64,000 nucleotides of DNA from Nannochloropsis oceanica (taxonomy: Eukaryota > Sar > Eustigmatophyceae > Eustigmatales > Monodopsidaceae), in contig CP038133.1 of assembly GCA_004519485.1 (NCBI GenBank), positions 496,001-560,000 on the forward strand. Direction: 5' to 3'. The notes below the pieces were generated by a model that searched no databases, was not told where the DNA came from, and was given only the letters and a program-made list of their open reading frames with translations. Shown piece by piece: positions 42,652 to 53,609 of this stretch. Position 1 is the stretch's first letter. Every line of letters begins with the position of its first letter. The position numbers were made by a program, and so were the translations under genes.

Positions 42652-42941
42652 GAAACGGACAAAAGAAAAAAATGAGGAAAATTAAAAAAATCATGGCTTT
42701 CTCAAATGAAGAAAGGCATGAAGCATTATATTCGAAAGTGGCTGACGGATTGCTGGACCGTGCGATGTGTGTTTGAGGGTAGTGGGTTGTAGAAGGGGGT
42801 TGAGCAGGCCTTGGTAATCAACATACATATCTATATTTTCTCCGTTCTATCTTCTTTTTCAATTACTTTATGTGTTGCATTTTAGGATTCAACTCAATTT
42901 TGGAAACATCGCGAGCTATACACCCGACGATTACACACACC
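42652..42941. other. Intergenic between convergent 3' ends
   Basis: 3' UTRs of the low-complexity protein gene (+) and the glycosylase gene (-). An A-rich stretch at about 42660-42695. No gene seen. Confidence 0.5.
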
Positions 42942-44044
42942 TTATTTCAAATTTCTCCCCCTTGTTGTCTTCGTGGGCGGCGGGGCACCCCATGGGAACT
43001 GTTGCAGCAAAACAGCCAATTCCTTGTACGGCGCCTCTCGAGCCTCATTACTCATGGCCGCCGCTCCACTCGACGATGTCAACACAAACAACTGCGTCTC
43101 CTCGACCGTGAATGGAAAGCCTTCCGGGCGCATGGTTTGAAGACCATACGAAATGAGACCTTTTTTTTTGTATGCAGGTGAATCGTAGAAGAGCTCTTTA
43201 AATTGACGTTTCCCTGTAAAAGCGACAATTTTTGGTGGTGCTCCGGCACGGTCAGAATGTCCTCGTAAGCGTTGATAGAGACTCTCCCTCCACATGTGAA
43301 GAACTTTGGGTCTGAACTGGCTAGAGTCGGTGCCTGGTATACCGTGACCCTTTTAATTATGAATTATGAAAGAAGATCTCGTTAGGGTCGATCGAAAAAA
43401 AACGGGGGGGAAGGAGGAAGAAGAGCGAGGGGATAAGAGAGCAATCGACTAGCAACGCTAGCCATAATGTCACAAGAAAGAGTACGCACCAAATCCGTGA
43501 AACCTATGCCGCAGGTTGCGGGGCATTTGTCGTCATCTAGAGCCGTATAATTTGCAGGTATTATGCCTGCGCCGCTGAGTAGACGCCACATACGATTGGA
43601 AGGATTTGAGTAGTAGTGCCCGTCGCGCCACGCTGCGGCCGATGGATTGTGGCCAACGAGTATAAGACGCAAGGGAATTTCAGGCGACCCAAATTTCTCG
43701 AGCAAGCCGCCACCACTAGCGCTGCTGCTTTTGCAGCTGCTTGTGCTGGTGGTGGTGCTGATGCTGGTGCTGCTGCTGGTACCACTGTCGGTGCCGCTGC
43801 TCTGAGCGAATGTTGCTGTCGTGCGCACGACGAATGCGGCAGTTGCAGGAGCCTTCTTGTGCATGCCAGCTATAAGAGCGGAGGCGACAGGAGCCTTTCT
43901 GCGCTTGACACTAACCATGGTAAAAGCAGCGACACCTGGCGTAATTCTGGGAAGCAGAATGTTGACGATGAAGAGGCAGCTCAGACACACGGAACGGCAG
44001 CCGCAAGACGCAGAGAAGAACCAGCCACCACGCGTTGCAGGCAT
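42942..44044 (-). CDS. MUG/TDG-type G:T/U mismatch DNA glycosylase with organelle leader
   Basis: Two exons, 44044..43490 and 43349..42942 (320 residues), joined in phase 0 to give GFTDL|GHGIPGTDSSQF, which restores the family's DSS.F block. The glycosylase fold shows LILVGHNPSAAAWRDGHYYSNPSNRMW (catalytic Asn of the G-x-NPS motif), CGIGFTDL, KIVAFTGKRQFKELF, YGLQTMRP and FVLTSSSGAAA, the counterpart of the TDG PSSS-A motif. These enzymes remove U or T opposite G and start base-excision repair. The first 45 residues form a leader: hydrophobic SVCLSCLFIVNILL, then ITPGVAA with Phe 41 (FTMVSVKRRK), followed by a basic and then Ser/Thr-rich stretch. By heterokont rules this is a plastid address. 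The helicase relic begins about 100 bp upstream of its start codon. Confidence 0.85.
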
Positions 44045-44149
44045 AAACACCGTTGTCTGTGCGATAGATTCGTGGGTTGGGTTGGGTCAATGAGTGATGG
44101 AAAACGCGACTGCGTCAGTTGAAGTGTTGAAGTGAACACTACCGAATAA

Positions 44150-44792
44150 CCCCCGGGGGATCGACGTAAAATCCTCCTAGTGGTCCGAGACGACGACCAA
44201 AGTGCTACCGTGCGCGCTTCCCCAATTTGTAGCCCTCTCTGGCAACGTGTCCGCGTCGTTACCCTGGAGGAAAACGTGCGTATCCGTGCGGCGCACGACG
44301 CGGGCCAGGATCTTAGGATCTTCTCCAATGGTATGCGGGCGGACCTCCTCCTCGCGGTAGGGGAAGGACGGGCAACCCCACCCACTCCGACAGTAGGCAC
44401 CCTCCATTCCACCCCGCCTTTCCCTCCACCCCAGCTGGAGTTCGTCCTGCCCCCCTTCATGCACCCTCCGTCAGAGTTGAACTACGACCCCATTAGGCTC
44501 CTCGACCACGTCTACGGGGACTTCAATAACGCGCGCAATACAACGAAGAAAACTCTCATTGATCGCACCATCCTCAACCCCAAGAATAAGGACGTCGACG
44601 CCTCGAATGACTACGCCGTCCATTCTTTCCCCGGAGAAGAGATGGTATACCTCTCAGCAGACAGGCCGGCGCAGGACGATAACGAGGATGCGCGGCCTAT
44701 GGATTATACCATTTTTTTTATCTTAATGTGAGCACCAAAATAAGCCCACCCCACGGAGCACTTAAACTCCGTGAACCCGCCCGGCTTCTATA
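44150..44792 (+). mobile_element. Decayed Helitron-type (PIF1-like) helicase fragment
   Basis: One frame reads GDRRKILLVV (compare the family's GDFRQILPVV), then RASPICSPLWQRVRVVTLEENVRI, ADLLLAVGEGR, LEFVLPPFM, PIRLLDHVYGDF, IDRTILNPKNKDVDASND and FPGEEMVYLSAD. After a stop it resumes in the same frame with EHLNSVNPPGF. Block order and wording match the second half of the PIF1-like helicase of Helitron rolling-circle transposons (ENMR, LLRVGEG, VYPD, AILAPxNxDVDxIN, PGEExTYLSAD, EFLNSLNPSG). The first helicase half, the Rep domain and the last helicase motifs are missing here, so it is a relic. I could not identify Helitron ends. A cellular PIF1 fragment is the alternative, but the YLSAD and LNSxNPxG wording favours Helitron. 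Confidence 0.7.
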
Positions 44793-46334
44793 CTTCCATC
44801 AGTTCTTGGGGTTGCTGTGGTGATGGCTGTGGTGATTGCATGTACACGAACACTTTCTTACAGACCACATTGGGTGTGGTGAATGTGGGAGGTGGCGGGC
44901 CGTGCAGAGGAGGGTGGGTGATCATCATGGTGATGTTGGTGGGGTCTCCTACTCTCGCTCTCGAGAGCGCGATGGGCAAATACCGGGGAAGGCAAATAGA
45001 TAACAATTTTATGGACGGTTTGCCCCCGGAAGTGGTTGACGTCTCCAAAAAGAAACAAAAACGAACCTCCGAAACGGACTCTTTTCCTCTGTTAGGGTTA
45101 GGGTTCGTGTCCCAGATTTGGAGCTTGGGTCTCTTGTCACCCAGGAGGAGGGGATTTTATCTTGAAGTCGATGCTGTGTGTTTGGGTAGGAATAAAAAAT
45201 GCAAGCGCAAGGAAGAGGGGTATATTTCAAAGCGACAACTTCATTGACATGCGTGCATGCTGCCTCTTCCGTTTGTCAAGAATGCTCCAGGTGGCATATG
45301 TACGGGCTCCCAAAAGACGTACCCGATGGTGGCGATAAAAGACTGGTTGGAAGTATCATTCGAATACCGAAAAAGCAAGCAACTGTTACCCACATTTGTT
45401 TTTGATTTTGTTGGAAAAAATGGTAAATTTATCTAAAAAAGTGCTTGAAAACTGCTTTGTCTGTGTGTGGTTGCTTGCATGCCAAAGTACACGCATTTGC
45501 TCGACAAGCACCAGTTTTTGTAGCTTTCTGTGCGGTATTACCCCTTGGGCTTCAACGTTTAGTACAATATTCACTCAAATGACCGATCCAAAGTAGATCA
45601 TGCTTATTTCCGCACGTGGCCTCCTCCTACTTCTCCTCTTCCTACTGCCTGCCTGTCTCTCCCCACCATGAACCCATTGATGACGTATCACGGTGACCAC
45701 CCAGCAAGAGCTTCATGAGATGACCATACTTTGTCCGCCTTGCCTTCCACGGGTGGTCATATCTTACACTGGAAGATGGGGGAAGGGATGGCTTATGTCA
45801 AGAGACAAACAAGAAACATGGGCCGAACACGACGCAAGGTACCCAGGGCGTCAAGAACGGAGGAAAGCCACCATTGGAGGTGCTTTGCATATTTCATTAT
45901 GGATGAATATCCTAACGTAGGGCCATATCGACTTGACGACGCTCTTGCTCGTGGGGGAGGGAGCCTCGCTTCTTTCCACCAGCCCGTTTGTTTGCTAGGC
46001 GTTGGAAAATGTGTCTCGCGCCAAAAAAGTGAAATTCGCGGCGAGGAATGAAGCAGAGCCTTGCCGTGCCTCGTATTCCCTGTCCCTCATTATATACCAG
46101 GTCTCCCTGCTCAAAGAAAAGAGTAAAGAAAGGTTACGATGGAAGTCTATAAATGTATTTAGGGGATACCGCTTATCTGCCCTCATCTTCATGCTTGCCT
46201 CCCCCGCGACCCAACACGGCTTGTGGATCAACCAACTTGGAGTTGCTGTTGCCATGATGAGATACTTTGCGTTCCACCCCTCAACTCCCCGTCCGCATTT
46301 CACACTCCACCCTACATAATCACATGGCAGAAAA
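44793..46334. other. Intergenic after the helicase relic
   Basis: About 1.5 kb up to the nucleoredoxin gene. Two tandem TTAGGG units lie at 45092-45103. An AT-rich patch is at about 45395-45450. The open frame 44771-45247 continues from the relic but has no recognisable domain beyond its first residues. The rest may contain unrecognised transposon debris. Confidence 0.45.
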
Positions 46335-48412
46335 ATGAAGACAACCAGCTTGGTCCTGTTCCTCGGAGCAGCTGTGGGGGCCGTGCAGGCGTCGGGGCCT
46401 AGTTTTAGCCCTGCTACTCTTTTCAATCGCTTCTCAGGATGGGGAGAGGAGGAGTACGAGTACGAAGAGGAGGAGGAGGGTCCCGGCCTGGCGGCCTTGG
46501 CTCTCAAGGCGTTGGTTGGAGCGGGAGTGGCGGCCGCAGGTGGAGCAGGGGTGTCATTTGCTCGGCGGGCAATCAAGGCCAAGCAGCTGCAGCATGAGTC
46601 AGCTCCCTCGCGGCGCTCGTCCATGGCGGGCCGTAGCAGCACTACCTCAGGAGGGAGCAGCAGCACGTCATCCTTTGTCGAGAGCGGCATAAAGGGAGGC
46701 AAAAGCGATGCTAAGGCTCCTCGTGGAGCTACGACGACAGCACCGCCACCGCCCACGGCCGCAGGTAGTGCCAGCGGGGAGCAGGAGGAAGTAGATGAGC
46801 CTGAAGAGGTTTTCGAGGTCGAGCCGGTGCAGGAGCTGGACGAAAGCACGCTGACAGCGGCACAGAAAGAGCACCCAATGGCCAAATTGCTTGGACCTAA
46901 GCTGGTAAAGTACGATCCGAAAGATCGCAAGCTGGTGGAGGTGGCGACCGCGGACGTGTTGGACGGCAAGGTGACCTCGCTTTTCTTCCACGCGCACCAG
47001 GTAAAGAGAGAGGGAGGGAAAGAAGGGATTGAGAATAGGCGAAAGACCCTGCGATTGTGATCTATAACATACACATACTTTGACAATCCAATTCCTGTCG
47101 ACATCCTCTTCTCCTTTCTTCTCGTTCTCACAAACATACCCACAAACAGGTAGAGCAAATGCTTGAGAAAATGAAGGCCGGCAAGGTCCTCCCCGGCATC
47201 AAGGACGTCTACGCCGAGCAACAGGAAAAGGGAAACAATTTCGAAGTCGTCTTTGTCCCGTTGCCTGATGGACAGGAAGGGCGTTTTCAGGCATACCTGA
47301 AGGATATGCCGTGGTATGCCGTCCCGTTTAACTCCACCGAAAAGCTACGTGATGCATATAAGACCTTCAAGATCCAGAACTTGCCGGCTGCAGTGATTGT
47401 AGATGAACAAGCGGACGTGATTAACGAGAAAGGATTCACCTACATGCTGATCGACAAGGATGGCTTCCCCTGGCGCCCCAAGACGCTGACCCAAATGATG
47501 GGTAGCACCTTTATCACCAACACGGGGAAAACAGTCCCCGCCACGGAGGTGGCCAAGAAGAAGGTCTTGGCCCTCTATTTCTCTGCGAACTGGTGCAAGC
47601 CCTGCCGTGAATTCACTCCCAAGCTGGTCGAAGCTTATGAGCGATACCGTGCCGAAGGAAAAGACCTCGAAGTCGTTTTTGTGTCCATGGACGAGACCGA
47701 GGAGAAATTCAACGAATACTTTGCGGAGATGCCCTGGCTCTCTCTCCCCTACACTGACAAGACCACTCGCTCCCTCCTTATGACCGAGTTGGAAGTCCGC
47801 GGCCTCCCCTCCCTGGTCTTACTCGACGAGACCCGTGAGGTGATTACCACCAAAGGCCGTGACTTTGTCCTCAAGGACCCCGAAGGTCGCAACTTCCCTT
47901 GGTACCCCCAGCCGTTGAACGAGATATCATACTCCTTCGATGGGATTGCCCAAAAACCTTCCATCGTTCTTTTCATGGAAGGAGCGGGCACGGTCGATCA
48001 AACCAAGATGATTGCGTCGATGCAGGCCGTGGCAGAAGAGTACACAGAGAAGAACAAGCTCGCGCCCGAGGAGGCTGCTCACAGGTTCAATTTCTTCTAT
48101 GCTCAAGAGATCTCAACATTCTCCAAGGCGCTCCGTTCCATCGCCGGCCTGGAGCAACTCAACCCGAAGGACAAGTTTTTGAAGGCAAAGGCCCAGGCGA
48201 ACAAACCGAGGTTGGTGTTGTTGGATATCGCGAAGGAGGTCTGTCATGTGACCCCGGAAGAGGGAGCGGGGGATGTGGACGAGGCGGCGATTCGGGCGAT
48301 GCTTGAGGCACGGGTGGAAGGGACGCTCCCGATGGAAAGTTTCCGTCAACCGGAGCCCGAGAGCGCTGATGCGGCAGCTGCGGCTGCGGCGGCTGCGGCA
48401 GGAAAGGCATGA
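46335..48412 (+). CDS. Nucleoredoxin-like protein with signal peptide
   Basis: Two exons, 46335..47000 and 47150..48412, joined in phase 0 as FFHAHQ|VEQMLEKM (642 residues). The N-terminus MKTTSLVLFLGAAVGAVQAS is a signal peptide; it is followed by an acidic stretch (EEEYEYEEEEEG), a hydrophobic Ala/Gly helix and a Ser-rich linker. Three thioredoxin-like units follow. The first (VTSLFFHAHQVEQM..FEVVFVPL) has no CxxC. The second carries the active site FSANWCKPCREFTPKL, with VVFVSMDETEEKFNEYFAEMPWLSLPY and GLPSLVLLDE, the nucleoredoxin/tryparedoxin wording. The third (PSIVLFMEGAG, FFYAQE) resembles the C-terminal nucleoredoxin unit and also lacks CxxC. It likely reduces protein disulfides. Animal nucleoredoxin is cytosolic and nuclear; the leader here suggests the secretory route or plastid periphery. 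The C-terminus is an Ala run. Confidence 0.88.
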
Positions 48413-49009
48413 AGAGTAAGAGTGAGGGAGGGGATGGGCAGTTAGACGGGAAGAGTGAAGAAGACACACAGGCATGTGAGAGGTAAGCGACAGGCAGCAG
48501 CAAGCAAGACATCCAGAAGGACAGAATAATAACACGTCAATAAAAGTCAGAGAAACCATCAAGGGAAGCAGAAGTAAAGGGAAAAAGCATCAACATTTTC
48601 CAAGAAAGGCCAAGCGTTCATCCATCATTTGGTGTGCCACTTTTCTTCTCCTTGTCTTAACGATCCCCTTTCCTCGTGTCCAGACGCGTCTCCACGTCAC
48701 CATCGCACCATCTGCAACAGAGGCATGACAAATAAAAGGTACTCGAACAATCCACTCTTACCCCCTTACCCCCCTAGGGCACCCTCCCTTCAATATATAC
48801 AACGACACAACATGCATCCTTCCATCACCACAACAGCAACTGCTGCTGCTACTGCTGCTGCTGCTGCTGCTGTAACGTCGCAGACCTTTGCTCATTCCTC
48901 TTCTGCCTCCTTCTCTGCTCGATAAATCTATTTCTTGCTTACTTGCGTCCGTGCATGCATGGCATCTTTCGGTACCTTCTTTCGGCCTTTCCCCTCTTCC
49001 CCTCCTTTC
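48413..49009. other. Intergenic between convergent 3' ends
   Basis: 3' UTRs of the nucleoredoxin-like (+) and thioredoxin (-) genes. Contains a (CTG)n microsatellite at about 48838-48872. No gene seen. Confidence 0.5.
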
Positions 49010-49827
49010 TCAAACATCCTTGATTTCCTCATCCGCTGCCGCTGTTGCACCATCCAAAGGTGCACCAAAGCAATAATGATTCACCATCTTGGTCAGCTCC
49101 GACGCCGGCATAGCACCCTCCATACGATGGACCAACTGTCCCTCGCGGATGAAGAATATTGTGGGAAGGCTTTTGGATGGAAACGGGAAAAAGGGGTATG
49201 GAGGTTAGGGAGGATAAATTAGGTGAGGAGGAGAGGAAGGAGGAAACAAGGAAGGAAGGGTAAGTGAGAGGATATCCTTATCCTTTCTTACCCATACACC
49301 TTGAGCGCAGAGGCAATCGCAGGCTCCTCATCCGAGTCCACCTTTAATACTCGCAGCTTGTCCTTGTACAGCCCCTTGACCTTATCCAACTCGCCAGCAA
49401 GGATTTGGCAAGGACCGCACCACTGCGCGTAGACGTCGAGGAGGACGGGGCTGCCCGCCTCCGCCAGGGCTTTCTCGAGTTCTTCCCCTGTTACCTTGAG
49501 CACGCCGCTGTCCCCAGCCATCATCACAGGCCCGCCTCGAGGACGGCTATGACGATGCACTGTGTTTTGGGATGTAGGAATGTGGAAATGAGTAAGAGCG
49601 AAGGGTGGGTAGGTAGAATCAAATGCTGTGCTCTCTCTGAATCAAATGCAGTGCTCTCTCTGCCTCGCATTCCATCTCTACCGATATCCCGTTCGCTCCG
49701 TCTGCACATCACCGCTCCACATACCTCGCTGCATTCCCGATAGTGTGGCGGGCATGAAGGCCTGGGCCAAGGCGGCCACCAGGAGGAGGCATACCCCGAG
49801 TGCTTGCTTGTTCTTCAGCTGCATCAT
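49010..49827 (-). CDS. Plastid-type thioredoxin
   Basis: Three exons, 49827..49725, 49559..49292 and 49169..49010, encode 176 residues; all phases match. The ATG is in a perfect context (GCCACCATGATG). Exon 1 is a signal peptide (KQALGVCLLLVAALAQA) with Phe 24 directly after it (FMPATLSGMQR), the heterokont plastid signature. Exon 2 gives the thioredoxin start (VLLDVYAQWCGPCQILAGELDKV, active site WCGPC) and exon 3 the rest (LPTIFFIREGQLVHRMEGAMPASEL) with the cis-Pro in GLPT. It should carry electrons to plastid target enzymes; m-, x- or y-type cannot be told from sequence alone. Acidic C-terminal tail (AAADEEIKDV). Shares a 285-bp head-to-head promoter region with glycyl-tRNA synthetase. 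Confidence 0.9.
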
Positions 49828-50112
49828 GGTGGCAAGCGACTTTCAGTGCTGATTGGGAGAAGTCGAAGGAGGGAGACCTGTGCGTGTTCGCTTGAGTGAG
49901 CAACAGTGGGAGAAAGACTTGATGGGCGAGGTGGACGTTGCCCGCACCTTGCTTTGTGCGTGCTCGATAAGAAGGTAATGTCTGATGAAAGCATTGCCGG
50001 TGTCCCATCTCTTTTCCTTCTCTCCTCCCCCACCACAGGTCCCCCATCCCTTGATTACTTCGGCATCTGACGCATGCGCCTCATCCATTCACCACAAAAC
50101 AGGTGCCTGGAG
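49828..50112. promoter_or_regulatory. Divergent promoter region, thioredoxin / glycyl-tRNA synthetase
   Basis: 285 bp between the two start codons; both genes encode proteins with organelle leaders, so shared control is possible. No confident core element seen. Confidence 0.35.
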
Positions 50113-52168
50113 ATGTTGGGATTCCACAGGCGTGTCTCCATCGCCTCCGCTACCGTCCTTTTTATGTTGGTTTCAACAGGTAAGTCTCTGACCGAGAGGC
50201 AAGGCAGGTCATGAGTCGGGCCAACAAAGCAACGTATGTGCTGTGGATACTCGGCGTTTGTGCTGCTTGTTTGCGCTGTGTATCACCACCTATGGCAGTG
50301 GCAGTGTCGAAAAACAGTAACTAGGATCTGAACTCACATTCTATCATATTCACCCAGGTTCATGTGCTGCCTCGGCACTGCTCAAGCGGCAGCACACCGG
50401 CTTCCTACCGGGGGGGAGGGGAGGCGTGTTGGTCGCCCGTACATTGCGGACTATCAGCAGCAGCAGCACACACAAGCGAAACCTGATGAGCATGTCTTCC
50501 CAAGCGCCAACCAAGAAGGAGGCAGCAGCAGCCCCTGCCAAGATGGCGGGAGGAGTGGGGTCGACATATAATATGGAAGACATCGTGAATGTATGCAAGC
50601 GACGGGGGTTTGTCTTTCAGTCGTCCGAAATTTACAATGGCTTTAATGGCTTCTATGACTACGGCCCTTTGGGCGGTACGTACAACCAATAGCTAGCTTT
50701 CTTCTGCTGCCACCATTACCTCCCCCACCATACCATTCACATCACATCCCTGCCTCCCTCCTCTCCCCTGACCCCTGTAGTCGAACTCAAAAATAACATC
50801 AAACAACGCTGGTGGCGTGACATGGTTCACTCTCGCGACGATGTAGTAGGCCTGGACTCCAGCATTATCTCCTCTCCACGGGTATGGGAAGCCTCTGGTC
50901 ATGTCTCGGGTTTCGTGGATCCTATGGTTGATTGCAAGGTTTCCAAGCTTCGTTATCGCGCCGACCAGCTTTTCTACGCCAAAGTTGAGTTGAATGACGA
51001 TGAAGGGGTGATCGGATACATTTCCCTTCTGGACTGTGGGGATTTGCAAGGAGAGGCGACCAAACTGGCCGAAAAACTGAAGAGGAAGGCTGGGAAGCAG
51101 GGCACGATCAAGCTGCCCCTCGATATAAAGGACATGACCAAAGCCACCGAAGCCGAACTGGTGCTCATCCCCTCCCCCGCGACTGGGGAAGCGGGTTCAT
51201 TGACTCCTCCTCGATCGTTTAATTTGATGTTCCAAACATCTGTGGGTGCCCTTTCAGACGGCTCTTCGACAGCGTACCTTCGTCCGGAGACCGCTCAGGG
51301 TATTTTCACTAACTTTAAAAACGTCCAAAGCACCGCAAGAGTGAAGGTTCCTTTCGGGATCGCCCAAATAGGCAAGGCCTTTCGAAATGAAATCACCCCC
51401 CGAAATTTTATCTTTCGTTCCAGGGAGTTCGAGCAGATGGAGATTGAATATTTCATTCCCCCGGAGGAGGAAGTGTGGGAGGGTTTTTATGAAGGGTGGA
51501 TCGAGACGGCGTGGGGGTGGTTGACCAGCATTGGGATGCGGGAGGACTTGATGGGTAAGGAGGTGCACCCGAAGGATGATTTGGCACATTATGCACGGGC
51601 ATGCACCGATATTGTGTTTATGTTTCCTTTTGGCCAGGTGGAATTGCAGGGTGTGGCGGCACGAGGCGATTATGATTTGACGCAGCATCAAACGAGCAGT
51701 GGGAAGAGCATGGAGTATTTCGATGAGGCGGGAAAAAGGAAGTATTTGCCGCATGTAATTGAGCCGAGTATTGGGGTGGACCGATTATTCTTGGCGTTGA
51801 TTTGCTCGGCGTATGCAGAGGATGAGGTTGAGGGGGAGAAGCGGGTGGTAATGAAATTTCACCCGAGCATGGCGCCCATCAAGGTGGGCATTTTTCCGTT
51901 GGTGAAAAATAAGCCGGAGATTATGGCAAAGGCGCGGGGGATTCATGACCTATTGAAGAAACGGTACAATGTTTTCTGGGACGTGAGTGGGGCGATTGGA
52001 CGGAGGTACAGGCGGATGGATGAAGCGGGCACCCCTTTTTGTATTACAGTTGATTTTGATACGTTGGAAGATAACACGGTGACAGTTAGGGAGCGGGACA
52101 GCACAAAACAGACCCGAATGAACGTCGAAGAGTTGCTCGGATTTTTGGATAGGGAGATCAATGGGTAG
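50113..52168 (+). CDS. Glycyl-tRNA synthetase (class II, eukaryotic type), with alternative leader
   Basis: Three exons, 50113..50179, 50358..50675 and 50781..52168 (590 residues); junction phases agree, and intron 2 splits [20 protein letters not shown]. It charges tRNA-Gly. Class II blocks: [21 protein letters not shown] (motif 2 region), [29 protein letters not shown] (motif 3), and the anticodon-binding domain from [17 protein letters not shown] to [12 protein letters not shown]. An N-terminal WHEP domain, present in animals, is not seen. The leader exon [23 protein letters not shown] looks like a signal peptide and continues into a basic, Ser/Thr-rich region before a second ATG pair ([11 protein letters not shown], near 50483-50491). 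Starting there would give a leaderless cytosolic enzyme, so one gene may serve organelle and cytosol. Confidence 0.92.
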
Positions 52169-52601
52169 AGATTCGAGGGAGGCAGGGAAGGGGTAAGGGA
52201 AGGAGGAGTTGGCATGTGTGACAAGTTAGGTCACACATAGTTCAAGAAGAAAGAGGATTCTCAAGTGATTCATATATAGGCAGCCCGTTGTCTTATTCTT
52301 ATGTTGCCTGGGTAGCATCGCTTCGCTCGGCGTCCTGTGAAGATATGCTCCCTGCCACTTGTCTCTTCTAGGATATATCCAGCCAGAGGAAGACAAATAA
52401 TCAAAAAGCATGCAAAAGAAGCAGAGCAATAGTTTTATATCATATGCGCCCGTTTCCTTTCGTTGTGTTTTATAACGGTCTGTCGATTCCAAAAAATTAT
52501 TTATTTTCTTTTTGCACCGTCTGTATGTGTGTATGTGCTGTAATACATATCTCTAGCATTCAGTGTATTTCTCACTTCTATCATTCTCCCAAAATCCATG
52601 A
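52169..52601. other. Intergenic between convergent 3' ends
   Basis: 3' UTRs of GlyRS (+) and VPS54 (-). No gene seen. Confidence 0.5.
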
Positions 52602-53578
52602 TCACGAAGGGGGAGTAGATGGGGACGATGGTGGGGACGTCGTCAAGACAACGGGAGAGGGGGAGACCACCACCGTTGGTGATTCAGATGGGAAAGCTTT
52701 GGTGGAGGGCGTGGAAGAGGAATTAGAGGAAGGTGGGAAATACGATGACGAGGTAGATGAATATTTCTCCTTTATCGTCATCTCAAGCTGGGTGAGCACC
52801 TCCGCATTCACTCCCCTCAGCATACTCAATGAAGTCACCAGATGAGAAACCTCATCCACCAATCGTTGTCTTCCCGCATTCGTCATCGGCCTTGCCTCCT
52901 CCAAGTAGTCCTTCAACCGCAACCCCAACAAGTCAAACACCCGCCCAAAAACATCCTGCACATGCCCCGCCGGCAAGAACCCCACCAACACCTTATGCAT
53001 AGTACTCACGCCCTTTATCACCTCCTCCACAAACCGACAAGCCGCACTGCCCATCGCATCCCAATCTGTCTCCCTCAAGCCCGTGTTGGCTGCACTCTGC
53101 GCCACCAACTCACCGATAATCCCCACAAATTTCCCCAAAATCCTCCCTTGGTGCTCTGCATACTCCTGCCTTAGCCGATCTAGCTCCAACAAAAACGCCC
53201 GTTGTTTCGCCTGCAAATGCGCTCCCAACGCAGCTCGTACATGGGGAATGAGGACAATGACAAGCCCGAGACATTGCGCGGCGAGGGCAAGGTGCTTTGC
53301 TGTGATGCTACGCAAACGGGCGGTTGCTTGGATGGCTCCTGCACCTAGGACGAGCTGAGCTGTGCGGGCATTGAAGAGCCGAAGGAGGTCGACGACGCGC
53401 TGCATCACGTCCATGGCGAGAGTAGGGAAATTGGCCGCAACATTTAAATAGTTGGAGAGAAGAGTGACGAGGAGCAGGGCGCTCCATACTACTTTGTAAT
53501 GACCCTCCCCGACGATAGCCTCGGTTGCCTTCTCCTTTTTTCTACTAATCCCGCTATTGCTGATGGCAGCGGTGACAC

Positions 53579-53609
<31 letters not shown>

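Noticed and set aside
45092-45103. Two TTAGGG units as a possible interstitial telomere
   Set aside because: Only two copies; expected by chance at this scale.
44771-45247. A 158-codon frame after the helicase relic
   Set aside because: Only its first residues (NPPGF) match the relic; the rest is unrecognisable and Gly/Lys-biased.
45995-47221. A 408-codon open frame on the minus strand
   Set aside because: Mirror image of the nucleoredoxin-like gene's first exon; no domain features, Ser/Pro-rich shadow composition.
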